Assembly: GCF_035917675.1 (NCBI RefSeq)
Contig: NZ_CP109104.1
Span: 124,001-188,000, forward strand
DNA from: Streptomyces sp. NBC_01775
Lineage (GTDB): Bacteria > Actinomycetota > Actinomycetes > Streptomycetales > Streptomycetaceae
Reading direction: 5' to 3'
DNA: 64,000 nt
Shown here: positions 52,331 through 62,649 of the stretch, in pieces
How the letters are laid out: every line of letters starts with the position of its first letter
How positions within the stretch are numbered: the first letter of the stretch is position 1
Position numbers and translations under genes: made by a program
The notes under the pieces: model-generated
What the model was told of the DNA's origin: nothing
Databases searched by the model: none
The model's input: only the letters and a program-made list of their open reading frames with translations

Positions 52331-53323
52331 ATGAAGATGCTGATCAACGTCCCCGAGTCCGTGATCCCCGACGCGCTGCGGGGTATGGCGCTGGCCCATC
52401 CGGAGCTGACGGTGGACGTGGACAAGCGGGTCGTGGTGCGGCGGGACGCGCCCGTGTCGGGGAAGGTGGCGCTGGTCTCGGGCGGCGGCTCGGGGCACGA
52501 GCCGCTGCACGGCGGTTTCGTCGGGCCCGGCATGCTGGACGCCGCGTGCCCCGGGGAGATCTTCACCTCGCCCGTGCCCGACCAGATGGTCGCCGCCGCC
52601 GCTGCCGTGGACAGCGGGGAGGGCGTGCTGTTCATCGTCAAGAACTACACCGGGGACGTCCTGAACTTCGACATGGCCGCCGAGCTCGCCGAGGACGAGG
52701 GTGTGCGCGTCGCCAAGGTGCTGGTCGAGGACGACGTCGCGGTCGCGGACAGCACCTTCACGGCGGGCCGCAGGGGCACGGGGGCCACGCTGTTCGTGGA
52801 GAAGATCGCCGGGGCCCTGGCCGCCGAGGGGGCGCCCCTGGAGCGGGTGGAGGCGGTGGCCCGCCAGGTGGCCGGCTCCGCGCGCAGCTTCGGTGTCGCG
52901 CTGAGCCCCTGCACCACCCCGTCGAAGGGCAGCCCTACCTTCGATCTGCCCGCCGGGGAGCTGGAGTTGGGCATCGGTATCCACGGGGAGCCGGGCCGTG
53001 AACGGCGGGCGATGATGACCTCGGGTGAGATCGCGGACTTCTGCGTTGACGCGGTGCTGGAGGACCTGGAGCCCGACGGGCCGGTGCTGGCGCTGGTGAA
53101 CGGCATGGGGGCGACGCCGCTGATCGAGTTGTACGGCTTCTGCGCCGAGGTGCACCGGGTCCTGGGTGAGCGCCGGGTACCGGTCGCCCGTACCCTCGTC
53201 GGCAACTATGTGACCTCGCTGGACATGGCGGGCGCCTCGGTCACCCTGTGCCGGGCCGATGAGGAGCTGCTGCGGCTGTGGGACGCTCCGGTGCGTACGC
53301 CCGGCCTGCGCTGGGGCGTGTGA
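52331..53323 (+). CDS. dhaK: Dihydroxyacetone kinase subunit DhaK
   Basis: 330 residues from ATG 52331 behind GGAGG. Substrate-binding subunit: GGGSGHEPLHGGFVG (51-65) and His218 in ELGIGIHGEPG, which binds dihydroxyacetone as a hemiaminal. Length is normal for the PTS-dependent DhaK. With DhaL and DhaM downstream it phosphorylates dihydroxyacetone at the expense of PEP. Confidence 0.95.
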   Translation: MKMLINVPESVIPDALRGMALAHPELTVDVDKRVVVRRDAPVSGKVALVSGGGSGHEPLHGGFVGPGMLDAACPGEIFTSPVPDQMVAAAAAVDSGEGVLFIVKNYTGDVLNFDMAAELAEDEGVRVAKVLVEDDVAVADSTFTAGRRGTGATLFVEKIAGALAAEGAPLERVEAVARQVAGSARSFGVALSPCTTPSKGSPTFDLPAGELELGIGIHGEPGRERRAMMTSGEIADFCVDAVLEDLEPDGPVLALVNGMGATPLIELYGFCAEVHRVLGERRVPVARTLVGNYVTSLDMAGASVTLCRADEELLRLWDAPVRTPGLRWGV

Positions 53324-53455
53324 GCGCACCGGGCGGGCGGCGGGGCGGCGAGGCCACACGGGAAGCACGCGGAGAAACACACAGAGCAGGACCGGAAGCA
53401 GTGCCGGAAGCGGCACCTGATCAAGTACGAGCGCGACAGTGGTGAGGGAGCAGTG

Positions 53456-54168
<713 letters not shown>

Positions 54169-54172
<4 letters not shown>

Positions 54173-54588
54173 GCGTGGCCGCAGCGGAAGGCAACCGGGT
54201 CGGCATCGTCCTGGTCTCGCACAGCAAGGAGGTCGCCGACTCGGTGGCCCAGCTCGCCGCCGGGCTGGCCGGAGTGGCGGACGCGCCGGTGACGGGCGCG
54301 GGCGGAGGGCCCGACGGCGGTCTGGGCACCAGCGCCGAGCTGGTCACCGAGGCCGCGCACCGCGTGGACAGTGGCGCGGGAGTGGCGATCCTGGTGGACC
54401 TCGGCAGTGCCGTGCTGACCGTCAAGTCGCTGCTGGCCGAGGGCGACGAGCTGCCCGAGCCCGCCCGGCTGGTGGACGCGCCGCTGATCGAGGGCGCCGT
54501 CGCAGCCGTGGTGACGGCCGCCGGAGGTGCGGACCTGGACGCGGTCGCCGCGGCGGCCGGGGAGGCCTACGACTACCGGAAGATGTGA
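54169..54588 (+). CDS. dhaM: Dihydroxyacetone kinase phosphotransfer subunit DhaM (EIIA-Man-like)
   Basis: 139 residues from GTG 54169 (GTGA overlap with dhaL, GGAGG upstream). Single EIIA-mannose-type domain with phospho-accepting His18 (IVLVSHSKEVADSV) and GGGPDGGLGTSAELV. It lacks the HPr and EI domains fused in E. coli DhaM, so it depends on the general PTS proteins. A strong terminator follows. Confidence 0.93.
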
Positions 54589-54594
54589 GGCACC

Positions 54595-54637
54595 GGGTGG
54601 GCCCGGGACGGGGGAACCCCTTGTCCCGGGCCCACCC
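54595..54637. terminator. Bidirectional terminator between dhaM and the Nudix gene
   Basis: Perfect 15-bp stem (54595-54609 with 54623-54637) and a 13-nt loop, 7 bases after dhaM and 10 bases before the end of the convergent Nudix gene. Confidence 0.88.
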
Positions 54638-54646
54638 TCCGGATAG

Positions 54647-55147
54647 TCAGTCCCCCTCCTCCGCGGAGGTCTCGAACCAGGCGGGCCCCTCCTCCTGGGC
54701 CGCCTGCTTGATGCGGAAGTGCGCGAACTTCTTCAACGGCGGCAGCTCGTCCGGGCCGAACCAGCCGACCTCGACAGACTCCTCGTCGTTGACCTTGACC
54801 ACCTCGGCCGCCTCCCGCGTCGCACGGCAGCGGAAGGTGATGTCCATGAACTGGCAGATGTCGCCGTTGGGGTAGGTGATCGGCTTCTTCAGCCCCGCCA
54901 CCAGGGCCACGCGCTCGGCGGTGCAGCGCACATTGGTCTCTTCGAAGACCTCGCGCACGGCGCAGTCCGCGGGCTGCTCCCCCGGCTCGGGGATGCCTCC
55001 GATGACCGACCAGGCGCCGGTGTCGGCCCGCCTGCCGAGCAGTACCCGCCCCTGGTCATCGAAGACGATGGCGCTGACGCCGGGGAGATAGAGCAGCTGG
55101 TGACCTGCGGAAACCCGCAGGTCACGGATGAATTCCGGTGTACCCAT
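54647..55147 (-). CDS. Nudix hydrolase
   Basis: 166 residues from ATG 55147. Nudix box at 51-73: G-G-I-P-E-P-G-E then ADCAVREVFEETNV, with the catalytic REVFEE core intact. The beta-strand after the box, CQFMDITFRCRAT, and the acidic C-terminus resemble the NUDIX subgroup acting on nucleoside diphosphate sugars or oxidised nucleotides; substrate not determined. Confidence 0.92.
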   Translation of the reverse strand: MGTPEFIRDLRVSAGHQLLYLPGVSAIVFDDQGRVLLGRRADTGAWSVIGGIPEPGEQPADCAVREVFEETNVRCTAERVALVAGLKKPITYPNGDICQFMDITFRCRATREAAEVVKVNDEESVEVGWFGPDELPPLKKFAHFRIKQAAQEEGPAWFETSAEEGD

Positions 55148-55187
55148 GGGAGGACCCTACGTGCCTCGCGGGCGCGTGCGGCAAGGT

Positions 55188-55364
55188 TCAGTCCTCTCGC
55201 CGCTCACGCCGCAGATACAGCTCGGCGCCACAGGCCAGGACGCCGATGCCGATGCCGCTCAGGATGCTCAGCGCCGTCCGGAAAGCGTCGTCACCGACCA
55301 AGAAGTTGAGGAAGACGTTGGCGAGGACGCAGAGGGCGAGAACCGTCCAGAGCAGGAGCTTCAC
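55188..55364 (-). CDS. Small two-helix membrane protein
   Basis: 58 residues from GTG 55364, with GGAGG eight bases upstream. The sequence begins MKLLLWTVLALCVLANVFLN, a first membrane helix, has a short acidic loop VGDDAFRTA, then a second helix SILSGIGIGVLACGAELY and a basic tail RRERRED. This fits a small inner-membrane protein conserved in streptomycetes. Function unknown. Confidence 0.75.
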   Translation of the reverse strand: MKLLLWTVLALCVLANVFLNFLVGDDAFRTALSILSGIGIGVLACGAELYLRRERRED

Positions 55365-55535
55365 GGGTGGTGCCTCCGTAGACGTGGGGCGCGTGTGCGA
55401 ACGGCCCTCACCGTCTCCCGCGGCGGGCGCGCGCCCCAGAGAGCGGGCTCCCCAATACCCCGGACAGCCTGCTGCCCAACGATGGTGTAGCTGACACCAC
55501 CGACCTGGCAGCTCCGCCCGCCTAGCCTGATCACC

Positions 55536-56705
55536 ATGCGTCAGGCACTACGGAACGCGGGCCGGGCCTCGCTCCACCTGTTGGCAGGGGCGGGGATGAG
55601 CATCGCCTGCTACGTCATGGCCGGCCTGATGATGGCCGGCGCTGCCGGAGCCGCCCTCGTGGTCGGCGCCGGCATGCTGCCGGAAGCCGTGCGGGCGCTG
55701 CGCGGGCTCGCGGGGTTCGAGCGGCGCAGGAGCACGGAGTGGACGGGCGAGGCCGTTCCGGAGAACTACCTCCCCCTCGATCACGGCACCCTGTGGGCCC
55801 GCGTCCGTGCGGCGGGCACCGACCCCGGCACCTACCGTGACCTGCGTTGGGTGGGTGCCCAGCTCTTCTACGGGCTCCTTCTTTGGTACCTGTCGCTGCT
55901 GCTGTGGCCCCTCGCGCTGCTGGTCGACGGCGTCTGGTGCGGGCTCGCGGGGCGGCCCGCGCTGCTGCTGCCCCAGATCGCGCGGCTCGCCTCGCTGGAG
56001 GCGCGGCTCTCCCGCACCCTGCTCCTGCCCTCGCGCAGCGAGCGGCTCGCCGAGCGCGTCGTGGAGCTCTCGGCGACCCGGGCGGGCGCCGTCGCCACGC
56101 ACAGCGCCGAACTGCGACGTATCGAACGCGATCTGCACGACGGCGCGCAGGCGCATCTGGTGGCGCTGTCGATGCGGATCGGCCTGGCGCGCCAGGCCTA
56201 CGGCCAGGACGCCGAGGCGGCGCGCAAGCTGCTGGACGACGCACAGGACCAGGCCGAGGAGGCGCTGGCCGGCCTGCGGCACGTGGTGCGCGGCATCCAT
56301 CCCCCGGTCCTGACCGACCGGGGGCTGGCCGGCGCCGTGCGGGCGCTGGCGGCGGGCAGCGGACTGGAGGTGACGGTCACCGTGGAGGGGCTTGCGGACG
56401 GGGCCGAGGACGGGACGCGCGCCCCCGCCGCGGTGGAGGCGGCGGCGTACTTCGTCGTCGCCGAGGCCCTGTCGAACGCGGCCAAGCACAGCGGCGCAGC
56501 CCAGGCCGCGGTGGAGCTGACCCGCTCGGCGGGGCTGCTGCGGGTGTGCGTACGGGACGAGGGAACGGGCGGCGCCGTCGAGAACGGCGGGACGGGCCTG
56601 ACGGGGGTGCGCCGCAGGGTGGCGGCCCTGGACGGCAGCGTCGAGCTGACCAGCCCGGCGGGTGGGCCGACGGTGCTGGAGGTGGCGCTGCCGGGCGCGT
56701 GGTGA
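55536..56705 (+). CDS. Sensor histidine kinase (NarL-type, HPK7), orphan
   Basis: 389 residues from ATG 55536. N-terminal membrane helices at ~15-48 and ~107-130; the intervening ~60 residues form the sensor loop. Dimerisation and phosphorylation block ELRRIERDLHDGAQAHLVAL with His201; ATP-binding domain AEALSNAAKHS and GTGLTGVRRRVAALDG. No response regulator is adjacent, which is unusual because NarL partners normally follow. Confidence 0.92.
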   Translation: MRQALRNAGRASLHLLAGAGMSIACYVMAGLMMAGAAGAALVVGAGMLPEAVRALRGLAGFERRRSTEWTGEAVPENYLPLDHGTLWARVRAAGTDPGTYRDLRWVGAQLFYGLLLWYLSLLLWPLALLVDGVWCGLAGRPALLLPQIARLASLEARLSRTLLLPSRSERLAERVVELSATRAGAVATHSAELRRIERDLHDGAQAHLVALSMRIGLARQAYGQDAEAARKLLDDAQDQAEEALAGLRHVVRGIHPPVLTDRGLAGAVRALAAGSGLEVTVTVEGLADGAEDGTRAPAAVEAAAYFVVAEALSNAAKHSGAAQAAVELTRSAGLLRVCVRDEGTGGAVENGGTGLTGVRRRVAALDGSVELTSPAGGPTVLEVALPGAW

Positions 56706-56714
56706 GTGCGCGCC

Positions 56715-57371
56715 TCAGACGCCGGGCTTGAGGTGGCCCAGCGCGGTGAGGCGGGAGCGGATGTGGTGGACGGCCGTTTCGGCGTCGTCCACCGTGACGG
56801 TGAAGACCCGGCCGTCGCCCAGGCGCAGCACGAGGCCCTCGCCACGGCGCACGATGACGGCCGTGCCCTTCTCGGGCCGCCAGCGATAGCCCCACCCGCC
56901 CCAGTGTCTGGGGGTGACGCTGGGCGCGTGGTCGGCCTCGACGATGTCGCGCAGGTGGATGCGGCGGCGCGGCAGCCCCGCGTGCCCGCAGCGCACCTCC
57001 AGGGTGTCGCCCTCGACCTTCACCTGGACCTGCACGAAGGCGAGGGTGCCGAAGAGGATCAGCAGTCCCGCCCCGACACAGCCGACGACGGACATGACCA
57101 GCGGCACGAGGCCGCCCGCCCAGGCGACGTCGACAGCCAGCTCGATGCCCAGGGCAAGACAGGCCGCGCCGAGAGCGGCGAAGACCCACTGGAGGCGGCT
57201 GGTCGCGCGCCCCGTCCACACCTCTTCGTCGGCGCCCGGGACGGTGTCCTGGGCGGGTGAGAGGTGTACGTGTCCCGTCGTGTGCGGGGAGCGGGCGCGA
57301 TGAGCGGTCTGACCGTGGTGACCGGCGCCACCCTCGGCGGGTGTCGCGCCGTCCTGGGGATGGTCCCTCAT
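56715..57371 (-). CDS. Membrane protein of unknown function
   Basis: 218 residues from ATG 57371. The N-terminal ~50 residues are polar and probably disordered; two membrane helices at ~62-84 and ~88-110 are followed by a cytoplasmic ~100-residue beta-rich domain (VQVKVEGDTLEVRCGHAGLP, RRIHLRDIVEADH) resembling a bacterial PH-like domain. It stops ten bases from the convergent kinase gene. No further function is inferable. Confidence 0.7.
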   Translation of the reverse strand: MRDHPQDGATPAEGGAGHHGQTAHRARSPHTTGHVHLSPAQDTVPGADEEVWTGRATSRLQWVFAALGAACLALGIELAVDVAWAGGLVPLVMSVVGCVGAGLLILFGTLAFVQVQVKVEGDTLEVRCGHAGLPRRRIHLRDIVEADHAPSVTPRHWGGWGYRWRPEKGTAVIVRRGEGLVLRLGDGRVFTVTVDDAETAVHHIRSRLTALGHLKPGV

Positions 57372-57464
57372 ACCGGGAAGCGTACTCCGCGAGGCCGGCG
57401 AGGGCAGCCCGTGCAGGACAGGCCGTCGCCGCTCCCCCTCGAATGCGGGAGCGAGCCGTTCCGG

Positions 57465-57498
57465 TCCGGACGGGGCTGTCCGGACAGCCCCGTCCGGA
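57465..57498. terminator. Hairpin between the racemase-like gene and the membrane-protein gene
   Basis: Perfect 14-bp stem (57465-57478 with 57485-57498) closing a 6-nt loop. It lies about 70 bases after the racemase-like stop on the minus strand. Confidence 0.85.
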
Positions 57499-57570
57499 CA
57501 GCGCGGGCCGGGCCGGGCAGAGCGGGTCTGGGCAGGGCGGGGCGTCGCGGGCGGGGCGGGAGCGGGGCCG

Positions 57571-58371
57571 TCAGCCGCGCGCCGCGCTCTCCGCGGCCAG
57601 GAGGCGGCCCTCGGCGTGGACGAGGGCCGCGCCGGGAAGCGCGGAGACCCTGCCGCTGTGCAGCACTGTGAGGCCGCCGGTGGGCGCCGCGTCCGGCTGT
57701 CGGGCGGCGCCGTCGCGGCGCAGGGCCTGCGCCGCGACGGCCTCCGCCGAGCCGTGGAGCACCGGGCCCCCGGTGCGGGAGCCACGCAGCGCCTCGCGGA
57801 TGCGGGTGCCGACCAGCTCGTAGTGGGTGCAGCCGAGAACGACGGTCGAGACACCCGGCGGGGTGCGCTGGGCCGCCGCTTCCACGGCGGCGTCGATCCG
57901 CCGCTCGTCGCCGCTCTCGATCGCGTCGGCCAGTCCGTGGCAGGGCACTCCCGTGATGTCGGCGCCGTGCCCGAACTCCTCGATCAGGCGCCGCTGGTAG
58001 GGGCTGCCGGTGGTGGCGGGGGTGGCCCAGATGGCGACAGGGCCGCCGGTGCTCGCCGCGGCGGCTGCCGCGGGCTTGACGGCGGGGACGGTGCCGACGA
58101 CGGGGAGCGCGGGCTCCAGCGTGGCGCGCAGCGTCGGCAGGGCGTGCACGGAAGCGGTGTTGCAGGCGACGATCAGCGCGTCGGGCCCGTAGGAGGCGGC
58201 GGCGCGCGCGCATTCCAGGGCGCGGGCCGTGATGTCGTCCGTGTCGCGGGGGCCCCAGGGCATGCCGTCGGGGTCGGAGGAGAGCACGAGGTCGGCGTCG
58301 GGGCGTGCGCGGCGCACCGCCGCTGCCGCCGCGAGGAGGCCGATACCGGAGTCCATCAGCGCGATCTTCAC
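57571..58371 (-). CDS. Glutamate-racemase-like (Asp/Glu racemase family) protein
   Basis: 266 residues from GTG 58371; ATG 58398 would add nine residues, but family members begin with the KIALMDSGIG block. Catalytic pair: Cys in VACNTAS and Cys in LGCTHYELVG; substrate Asp-Ser in MDSGIG. Spacing of motifs is normal. Either a MurI paralogue that supplies D-glutamate for peptidoglycan or a related racemase of unknown substrate. Confidence 0.82.
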   Translation of the reverse strand: MKIALMDSGIGLLAAAAAVRRARPDADLVLSSDPDGMPWGPRDTDDITARALECARAAASYGPDALIVACNTASVHALPTLRATLEPALPVVGTVPAVKPAAAAAASTGGPVAIWATPATTGSPYQRRLIEEFGHGADITGVPCHGLADAIESGDERRIDAAVEAAAQRTPPGVSTVVLGCTHYELVGTRIREALRGSRTGGPVLHGSAEAVAAQALRRDGAARQPDAAPTGGLTVLHSGRVSALPGAALVHAEGRLLAAESAARG

Positions 58372-58454
58372 GGAGAGCAACTCTAATCGATCGGGCATAC
58401 GGCCCCGACGCGGCGCGGTGTCCCCGGGGGGTGCCGTACGGCAGACTGCGGCCG

Positions 58455-59609
58455 ATGAGCGCGCTGACCTGGCCCACCCTCGTTCCGCTCGCCTCGCTGG
58501 CCGCCTGGCTGTGGCTGCTGCTCGCGCGGGGCTTCTTCTGGCGTACCGATGTGCGGCTGCCGCCGGGCGCCGAGCGTGCCCCGGCGGACGGGGTGTGGCC
58601 CTCGGTGACCGTCGTGGTGCCCGCGCGGGACGAGGCGGAGGTACTGCCCGTCAGCCTGCCGTCGCTGCTGGCGCAGGACTATCCGGGGCGCTTGGAGATC
58701 CTGCTGGTGGACGACGGTTCGACGGACGGCACCGGCGCGCTGGGCCGGGAGCTGGCCGAACGGACGCCGGGCGGGCCGGAGTTGAGCGTGCTGTCGCCCG
58801 GCGAGCCCGAGCCGGGCTGGACGGGCAAGCTGTGGGCCGTCCGCCACGGCGTCGAGCGGGCCCGCTCGGAGGGGACGGAGCCGGACTTCCTGCTGCTGAC
58901 GGACGCGGACATCGCCCACGCACCCGGCACGCTGCGCCGTCTGGTGTGCGCCGCACTGGCCGCGGACCTGGATCTGGTCTCGCAGATGGCGCAGCTGCGG
59001 GTGACCACGGGCTGGGAGCGGATGATCGTGCCGGCGTTCGTCTACTTCTTCGCGAAGCTCTTCCCGTTCCGCTGGGTCAACCGCCCCTCGGGCCGGACGG
59101 CCGCGGCGGCGGGCGGCTGTGCGCTGCTGCGCACGGGGGCCGTGGTACGGGCGGGGCTGCCGGACAGCATCAGGGACGCGGTGATCGACGATGTGACGCT
59201 GGGCCGTGCCGTCAAACGGTCGGGCGGCCGGATCTGGCTGGGACTGGCCGACGGGATCTCCAGCGTGCGCCCGTACGCGGGCCTGCGCCCGCTGTGGCGG
59301 ATGGTGGCCCGCAGCGCGTACGCCCAGCTGGGCAACAACCCTCTGATGCTGGTGGGCACGGTGCTGGGGCTGGGGCTGGTGTATCTGGTGCCGCCGGTGT
59401 GGTCGGTGGCGGGCTCGCCCGTGGGGGGTGCGGCGTGGCTGGTGATGACGCTGTCCTACGTGCCGATGCTGCGCTACTACCGCCAGCCGCTGTGGCTCGC
59501 GCCCCTGCTTCCCGTCACGGCCGCGCTGTATCTGGCGATGACGGTGGACTCGGCCGTACGGCACCACCGGGGCGAGGGCGCGGCGTGGAAGGGGCGCACC
59601 TACTCGTGA
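58455..59609 (+). CDS. Membrane glycosyltransferase family 2, HpnB-like
   Basis: 384 residues from ATG 58455. An N-terminal helix (~5-25), a GT2 nucleotide-sugar domain with VVVPARDEAEVLPVSLPSL, LLVDDGSTDGT and the metal-binding TDADIAH, and C-terminal membrane helices. GWTGKLWAVRHGVERA is typical of the HpnB group linked to hopanoid or carotenoid glycosylation. No hopanoid genes are adjacent. Confidence 0.85.
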   Translation: MSALTWPTLVPLASLAAWLWLLLARGFFWRTDVRLPPGAERAPADGVWPSVTVVVPARDEAEVLPVSLPSLLAQDYPGRLEILLVDDGSTDGTGALGRELAERTPGGPELSVLSPGEPEPGWTGKLWAVRHGVERARSEGTEPDFLLLTDADIAHAPGTLRRLVCAALAADLDLVSQMAQLRVTTGWERMIVPAFVYFFAKLFPFRWVNRPSGRTAAAAGGCALLRTGAVVRAGLPDSIRDAVIDDVTLGRAVKRSGGRIWLGLADGISSVRPYAGLRPLWRMVARSAYAQLGNNPLMLVGTVLGLGLVYLVPPVWSVAGSPVGGAAWLVMTLSYVPMLRYYRQPLWLAPLLPVTAALYLAMTVDSAVRHHRGEGAAWKGRTYS

Positions 59610-59636
59610 GCACGGGGCCCCGTAGGTGACACCGGG

Positions 59637-61058
59637 TCATTTGCGGCCCGGCGTCCACTGCATGCCCCAGCCGTACTCCTGGTCGACGGTGCGCTGGGGA
59701 CTGACCCCGCGCTGCGGGACGAGGTAGCGGGCCTCACGGCGCACCATCAGCTCACCGCTGTCGTTGGTGATGAGCGCGAGGGCGCACACCGTGGAGGGGA
59801 TGGTGCACTCGTCGAGGGAGAAGTCGACGGGGGCGCCGTGCTGTGGCTGGAGGGTGACGGTGGCGTGCAGTCCGGCGAAGCTGCGGGCGCCTTCGTAGAT
59901 GGTGACGAAGATGAGGACCCGCCGCAGGTCCTTGATGTGGTCGAGGTTGATGGTGAGGTTCTCGCCGGTCTCCACACTGCCGGTGCGGTCGTCGCCGTCG
60001 AGGTGGATGTAGGGCGGGTGGGCCAGGGAGCCGAAGGAGTTGCCGAGCGCCTGGACGACGCCCTTGCGCCCGTCGGTGAGTTCGTAGAGCGCGCACAGGT
60101 CGAGGTCGGGGCCGGTGAGGGCGCCCATGGCGCGGCTGAGCCGGCCCGCGAGACCCTTCTGTGGCTGGGCCTGGGTGGTCCAGTTGAGGTTGACGCGCAT
60201 CGAGCCGGACGTGCCGCCCTGCTTGGACAGGGAGACGGACGGGGCGTCCTTGGTGAGCGTCACCTTGCTCAGCCGTACGGGCTGGGCGGACTGCTGCGGC
60301 TGGGCGGACGGCAGGGACTGCGCGGACCCCGTGTATCCGGTGGGCTGCTGGGGGGCCTGGGGTGTGGGCCCGGGCGCCGAGGGGGTGGGGACGTCGGGCG
60401 GCTGCGGCAAGTTGGGCGGGCCGGGCACGTCGGGGGCCTGGGGCATGGTGGGCGGGGTCGGCAAGGTGGGCGAGTCGGGCATGTTCAGGTGCAGCGGGGT
60501 GCGGGAGGGCGGCGGCGCCGGGTCGTCCACGGTGATGCCGTAGTCGTTCGCCAGCCCCGCGAGGCCGCTGTCGTAGCCCTGCCCGACGGCGCGGAACTTC
60601 CAGGCCCCCTGCCTGCGGTACAGCTCGCCGAGGACGAAGGCGGTCTCGGTGGTGGCGTCGGGGTCGAAGCGGGCGACCTCCTGTCCGGACGCGCCCTCGG
60701 GAGCAGCGGCGTCGAGCACGCGGACGTAGAGGCCGGGCACCTGGCCGAAGGTGCCGCCGTCGGCGGAGGCGGCGATGACGATGCGGTCGATGTCCGGCTC
60801 GACGGCGGCGAGTTCGACGGTCAGCTCGTCGGTGTAAGCGGCGCCGGGCGACTTCTTGCCTTCGTGGCGTACGGCGGTGGAGACGTGCCGGGGCTGGTTG
60901 TAGAAGATGAAGTCGGCGTCGGAGCGGACCTTGCCGTCCTCGGACAGGAGCAGCGCGGAGGCGTCGACGTCGGGCACGCCGGGCCGGGAGCCCCAGCCGA
61001 TTTCGACCCGTACCGTCGTCACCGGCACCGGAACATTGGTCCCCTTGCGCATCGTCAT
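59637..61058 (-). CDS. Double-TerD-domain protein (tellurium-resistance family)
   Basis: 473 residues from ATG 61058 with GGGGGAG. TerD domain 1 (~3-185): [32 protein letters not shown] and [16 protein letters not shown] Pro-rich linker (~190-270) leads to TerD domain 2 (~295-470) with FALCDLYEL-like [17 protein letters not shown] and [19 protein letters not shown]. TerD proteins bind Ca2+ and act in stress and membrane homeostasis in streptomycetes. Second domain is divergent. Confidence 0.92.
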   Translation of the reverse strand: MTMRKGTNVPVPVTTVRVEIGWGSRPGVPDVDASALLLSEDGKVRSDADFIFYNQPRHVSTAVRHEGKKSPGAAYTDELTVELAAVEPDIDRIVIAASADGGTFGQVPGLYVRVLDAAAPEGASGQEVARFDPDATTETAFVLGELYRRQGAWKFRAVGQGYDSGLAGLANDYGITVDDPAPPPSRTPLHLNMPDSPTLPTPPTMPQAPDVPGPPNLPQPPDVPTPSAPGPTPQAPQQPTGYTGSAQSLPSAQPQQSAQPVRLSKVTLTKDAPSVSLSKQGGTSGSMRVNLNWTTQAQPQKGLAGRLSRAMGALTGPDLDLCALYELTDGRKGVVQALGNSFGSLAHPPYIHLDGDDRTGSVETGENLTINLDHIKDLRRVLIFVTIYEGARSFAGLHATVTLQPQHGAPVDFSLDECTIPSTVCALALITNDSGELMVRREARYLVPQRGVSPQRTVDQEYGWGMQWTPGRK

Positions 61059-61458
61059 GCCACTCCCCCTCGGGCTCGCTGCGGTGCGTACCACCTTCCT
61101 CCCAACCTATTGCACGGCGTCCCGGCCTCCTATGCCCCTCCACCGAGGTCCCGGAGCCCGAACAGGGAGCCGGAGCAAGGGCGTTCTGGGGCACTGTCGG
61201 TGGGCTTATGCTTCTGTCAGCTTTCCCTCTCGCGCGCCCTAATCGGGACAGGCGGGAACAAGCCATGTCCGTGTGCCTGATCGGGTGTCATCCTGGTCGG
61301 CATGGGGGGTATTCGCCCTGTTCGCACTCCCCCGTCCGCAGCCTGCGACAAAGGGGTTGTCAAGTGGGCGAAAACCAGCTCCCGCCTGCGGCGATGTGGG
61401 TGGGACGGGCGTTCCTTCTGTACCTCTCTAGTGTCGATGCTAATTTTGGGCTTAACTT
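61059..61458. other. Divergent region between TerD-type and DUF6643-type genes
   Basis: No gene is supported. It includes GACAA-N5-TTGTC (61347-61361) and an A/T-rich patch at 61425-61456 immediately before the next ATG. There is no ribosome site, suggesting a leaderless transcript. Confidence 0.45.
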
Positions 61459-62106
61459 ATGAGCATGACCTCCCCCCGCAGCTCTTATGGCGGCGGCTAC
61501 TACGCTGCACCGTCCTACCCCGAGACGCCGATCTACGACATGCTGGTCGCCGAGCGGGGCACGCCGCAGATCGCTCCTATCCGGGTGCCTTCGGTGTACG
61601 ACACCGGGGGCGCGGGAAGTGCACTGGCCGCGCTGCCGCCCGCGCTGCCTTCCGGCCACGATCCCCGTCAGGCGCCCGCGCCGTCCTACGGCTACCAGGC
61701 ACCCGCTCCGCCGCAGCCGCAGATGCCGCAGCCCGCTCCGTTGCAGAGCGCTCCGGCCCCGATGATGCGGCAGGCGCCCGCCGCGCTGCCGCCCGGCCCG
61801 GGTGCGATGCAGCAGGCTCCCACCCCGCTCCAGCACACGCCGGCGCCGCACATTCCGCAGCAGGTGCCGCCGCGTGGCTATCCCGGCCCGGGGGGTCCGG
61901 CTCCCATGCAGCAGCAGCCGGTGCAACAGCAGCAATACCAGCAACAGCAGTACCAGCAGCAGCCGGTGCAGCATCAGCCGACGCAGCACATGCGCCCGGT
62001 GGCGCCGATGGCACCGGTGGCTCCGCGCCCGGCCCCGCCGCAGCAGATGCAGGACCCCTACGAGGACCCGTACGGCGGCCACCAGTACCCGGGCCGGGGG
62101 TACTGA
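61459..62106 (+). CDS. Pro/Gln-rich protein of the DUF6643 type
   Basis: 215 residues from ATG 61459 (ATG 61465 also possible). The first ~50 residues are conserved (TSPRSSYGGGYYAAPSYPET, PIYDMLVAERGTPQIAPIRV); the rest is low-complexity Pro/Gln/Ala, including a run of QQQ-Y repeats (~153-175). It has no membrane helix. Likely disordered cytoplasmic protein, perhaps developmentally regulated. A perfect terminator follows. Confidence 0.8.
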   Translation: MSMTSPRSSYGGGYYAAPSYPETPIYDMLVAERGTPQIAPIRVPSVYDTGGAGSALAALPPALPSGHDPRQAPAPSYGYQAPAPPQPQMPQPAPLQSAPAPMMRQAPAALPPGPGAMQQAPTPLQHTPAPHIPQQVPPRGYPGPGGPAPMQQQPVQQQQYQQQQYQQQPVQHQPTQHMRPVAPMAPVAPRPAPPQQMQDPYEDPYGGHQYPGRGY

Positions 62107-62131
62107 CCGCCGGGAGAAGTTCAACGTCCCG

Positions 62132-62168
62132 CGTGGGCACCGCCGTTGGGGAGACGGCGGTGCCCACG
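62132..62168 (+). terminator. Terminator after the DUF6643-type gene
   Basis: Perfect 15-bp stem CGTGGGCACCGCCGT / ACGGCGGTGCCCACG with a 7-nt loop, 25 bases after the stop. Confidence 0.88.
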
Positions 62169-62184
62169 GCCGTATCGGCGCAGG

Positions 62185-62230
62185 GCCTTGGTGCAGGGGC
62201 CCGGATGCTCGCGCGCCCCTGCACCAAGGC
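62185..62230. terminator. Second terminator, serving the convergent DUF779/ALDH operon
   Basis: Perfect 16-bp stem (62185-62200 with 62215-62230) and a 14-nt loop, 26 bases beyond the DUF779 stop codon on the minus strand. Confidence 0.85.
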
Positions 62231-62256
62231 GCCCGTGCTCACCAAGCCACCGTTGC

Positions 62257-62648
62257 TCACGCTTCCATCAGCCGCGATCTGATCAAGAAGCGCACTCCTT
62301 CGGGTGCTTCCAGGGAGAAGCCGCTTCCCCGGCCGGGGACCACGTCCACGGTCAGATGGGTGTGGCTCCAGTAGGCGAACTGGCTGACGGACATCCAGAA
62401 CGGAACGGGGTCGGGCACGCCCTCGACGGACAGTTCGCCCAGCAGTACGTCGGAGTTGCCGGTGCGGAACTCGCCGCGCTCGTAGCACATGGGACTGCTG
62501 CCGTCGCAGCAGCCGCCGGACTGGTGGAACATCAGCGGGCCGTGCTTGTCCGTCAGAGTGCGCAGCAGGTCGGCGGCCTCCGCCGTGAGGGCCACGCGCT
62601 CGGGCTCTGCTCCCTCCTGCTGCTGCGGAGGCGGTTGTTGCTCGGTCA

Positions 62649-62649
<1 letters not shown>
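62257..62649 (-). CDS. DUF779 protein (aldehyde dehydrogenase partner)
   Basis: 130 residues from ATG 62649. The conserved Cys-rich block is HQSGGCCDGSSPMCYERGEF, followed by SVSQFAYWSHTHLTVDVVPG and GSGFSLEAPEGVRFLIRSRL. DUF779 proteins are almost always encoded next to an aldehyde dehydrogenase, as here: the start overlaps the dehydrogenase stop by one base. The exact role is not established; an accessory or metal-binding function is possible. Confidence 0.9.
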
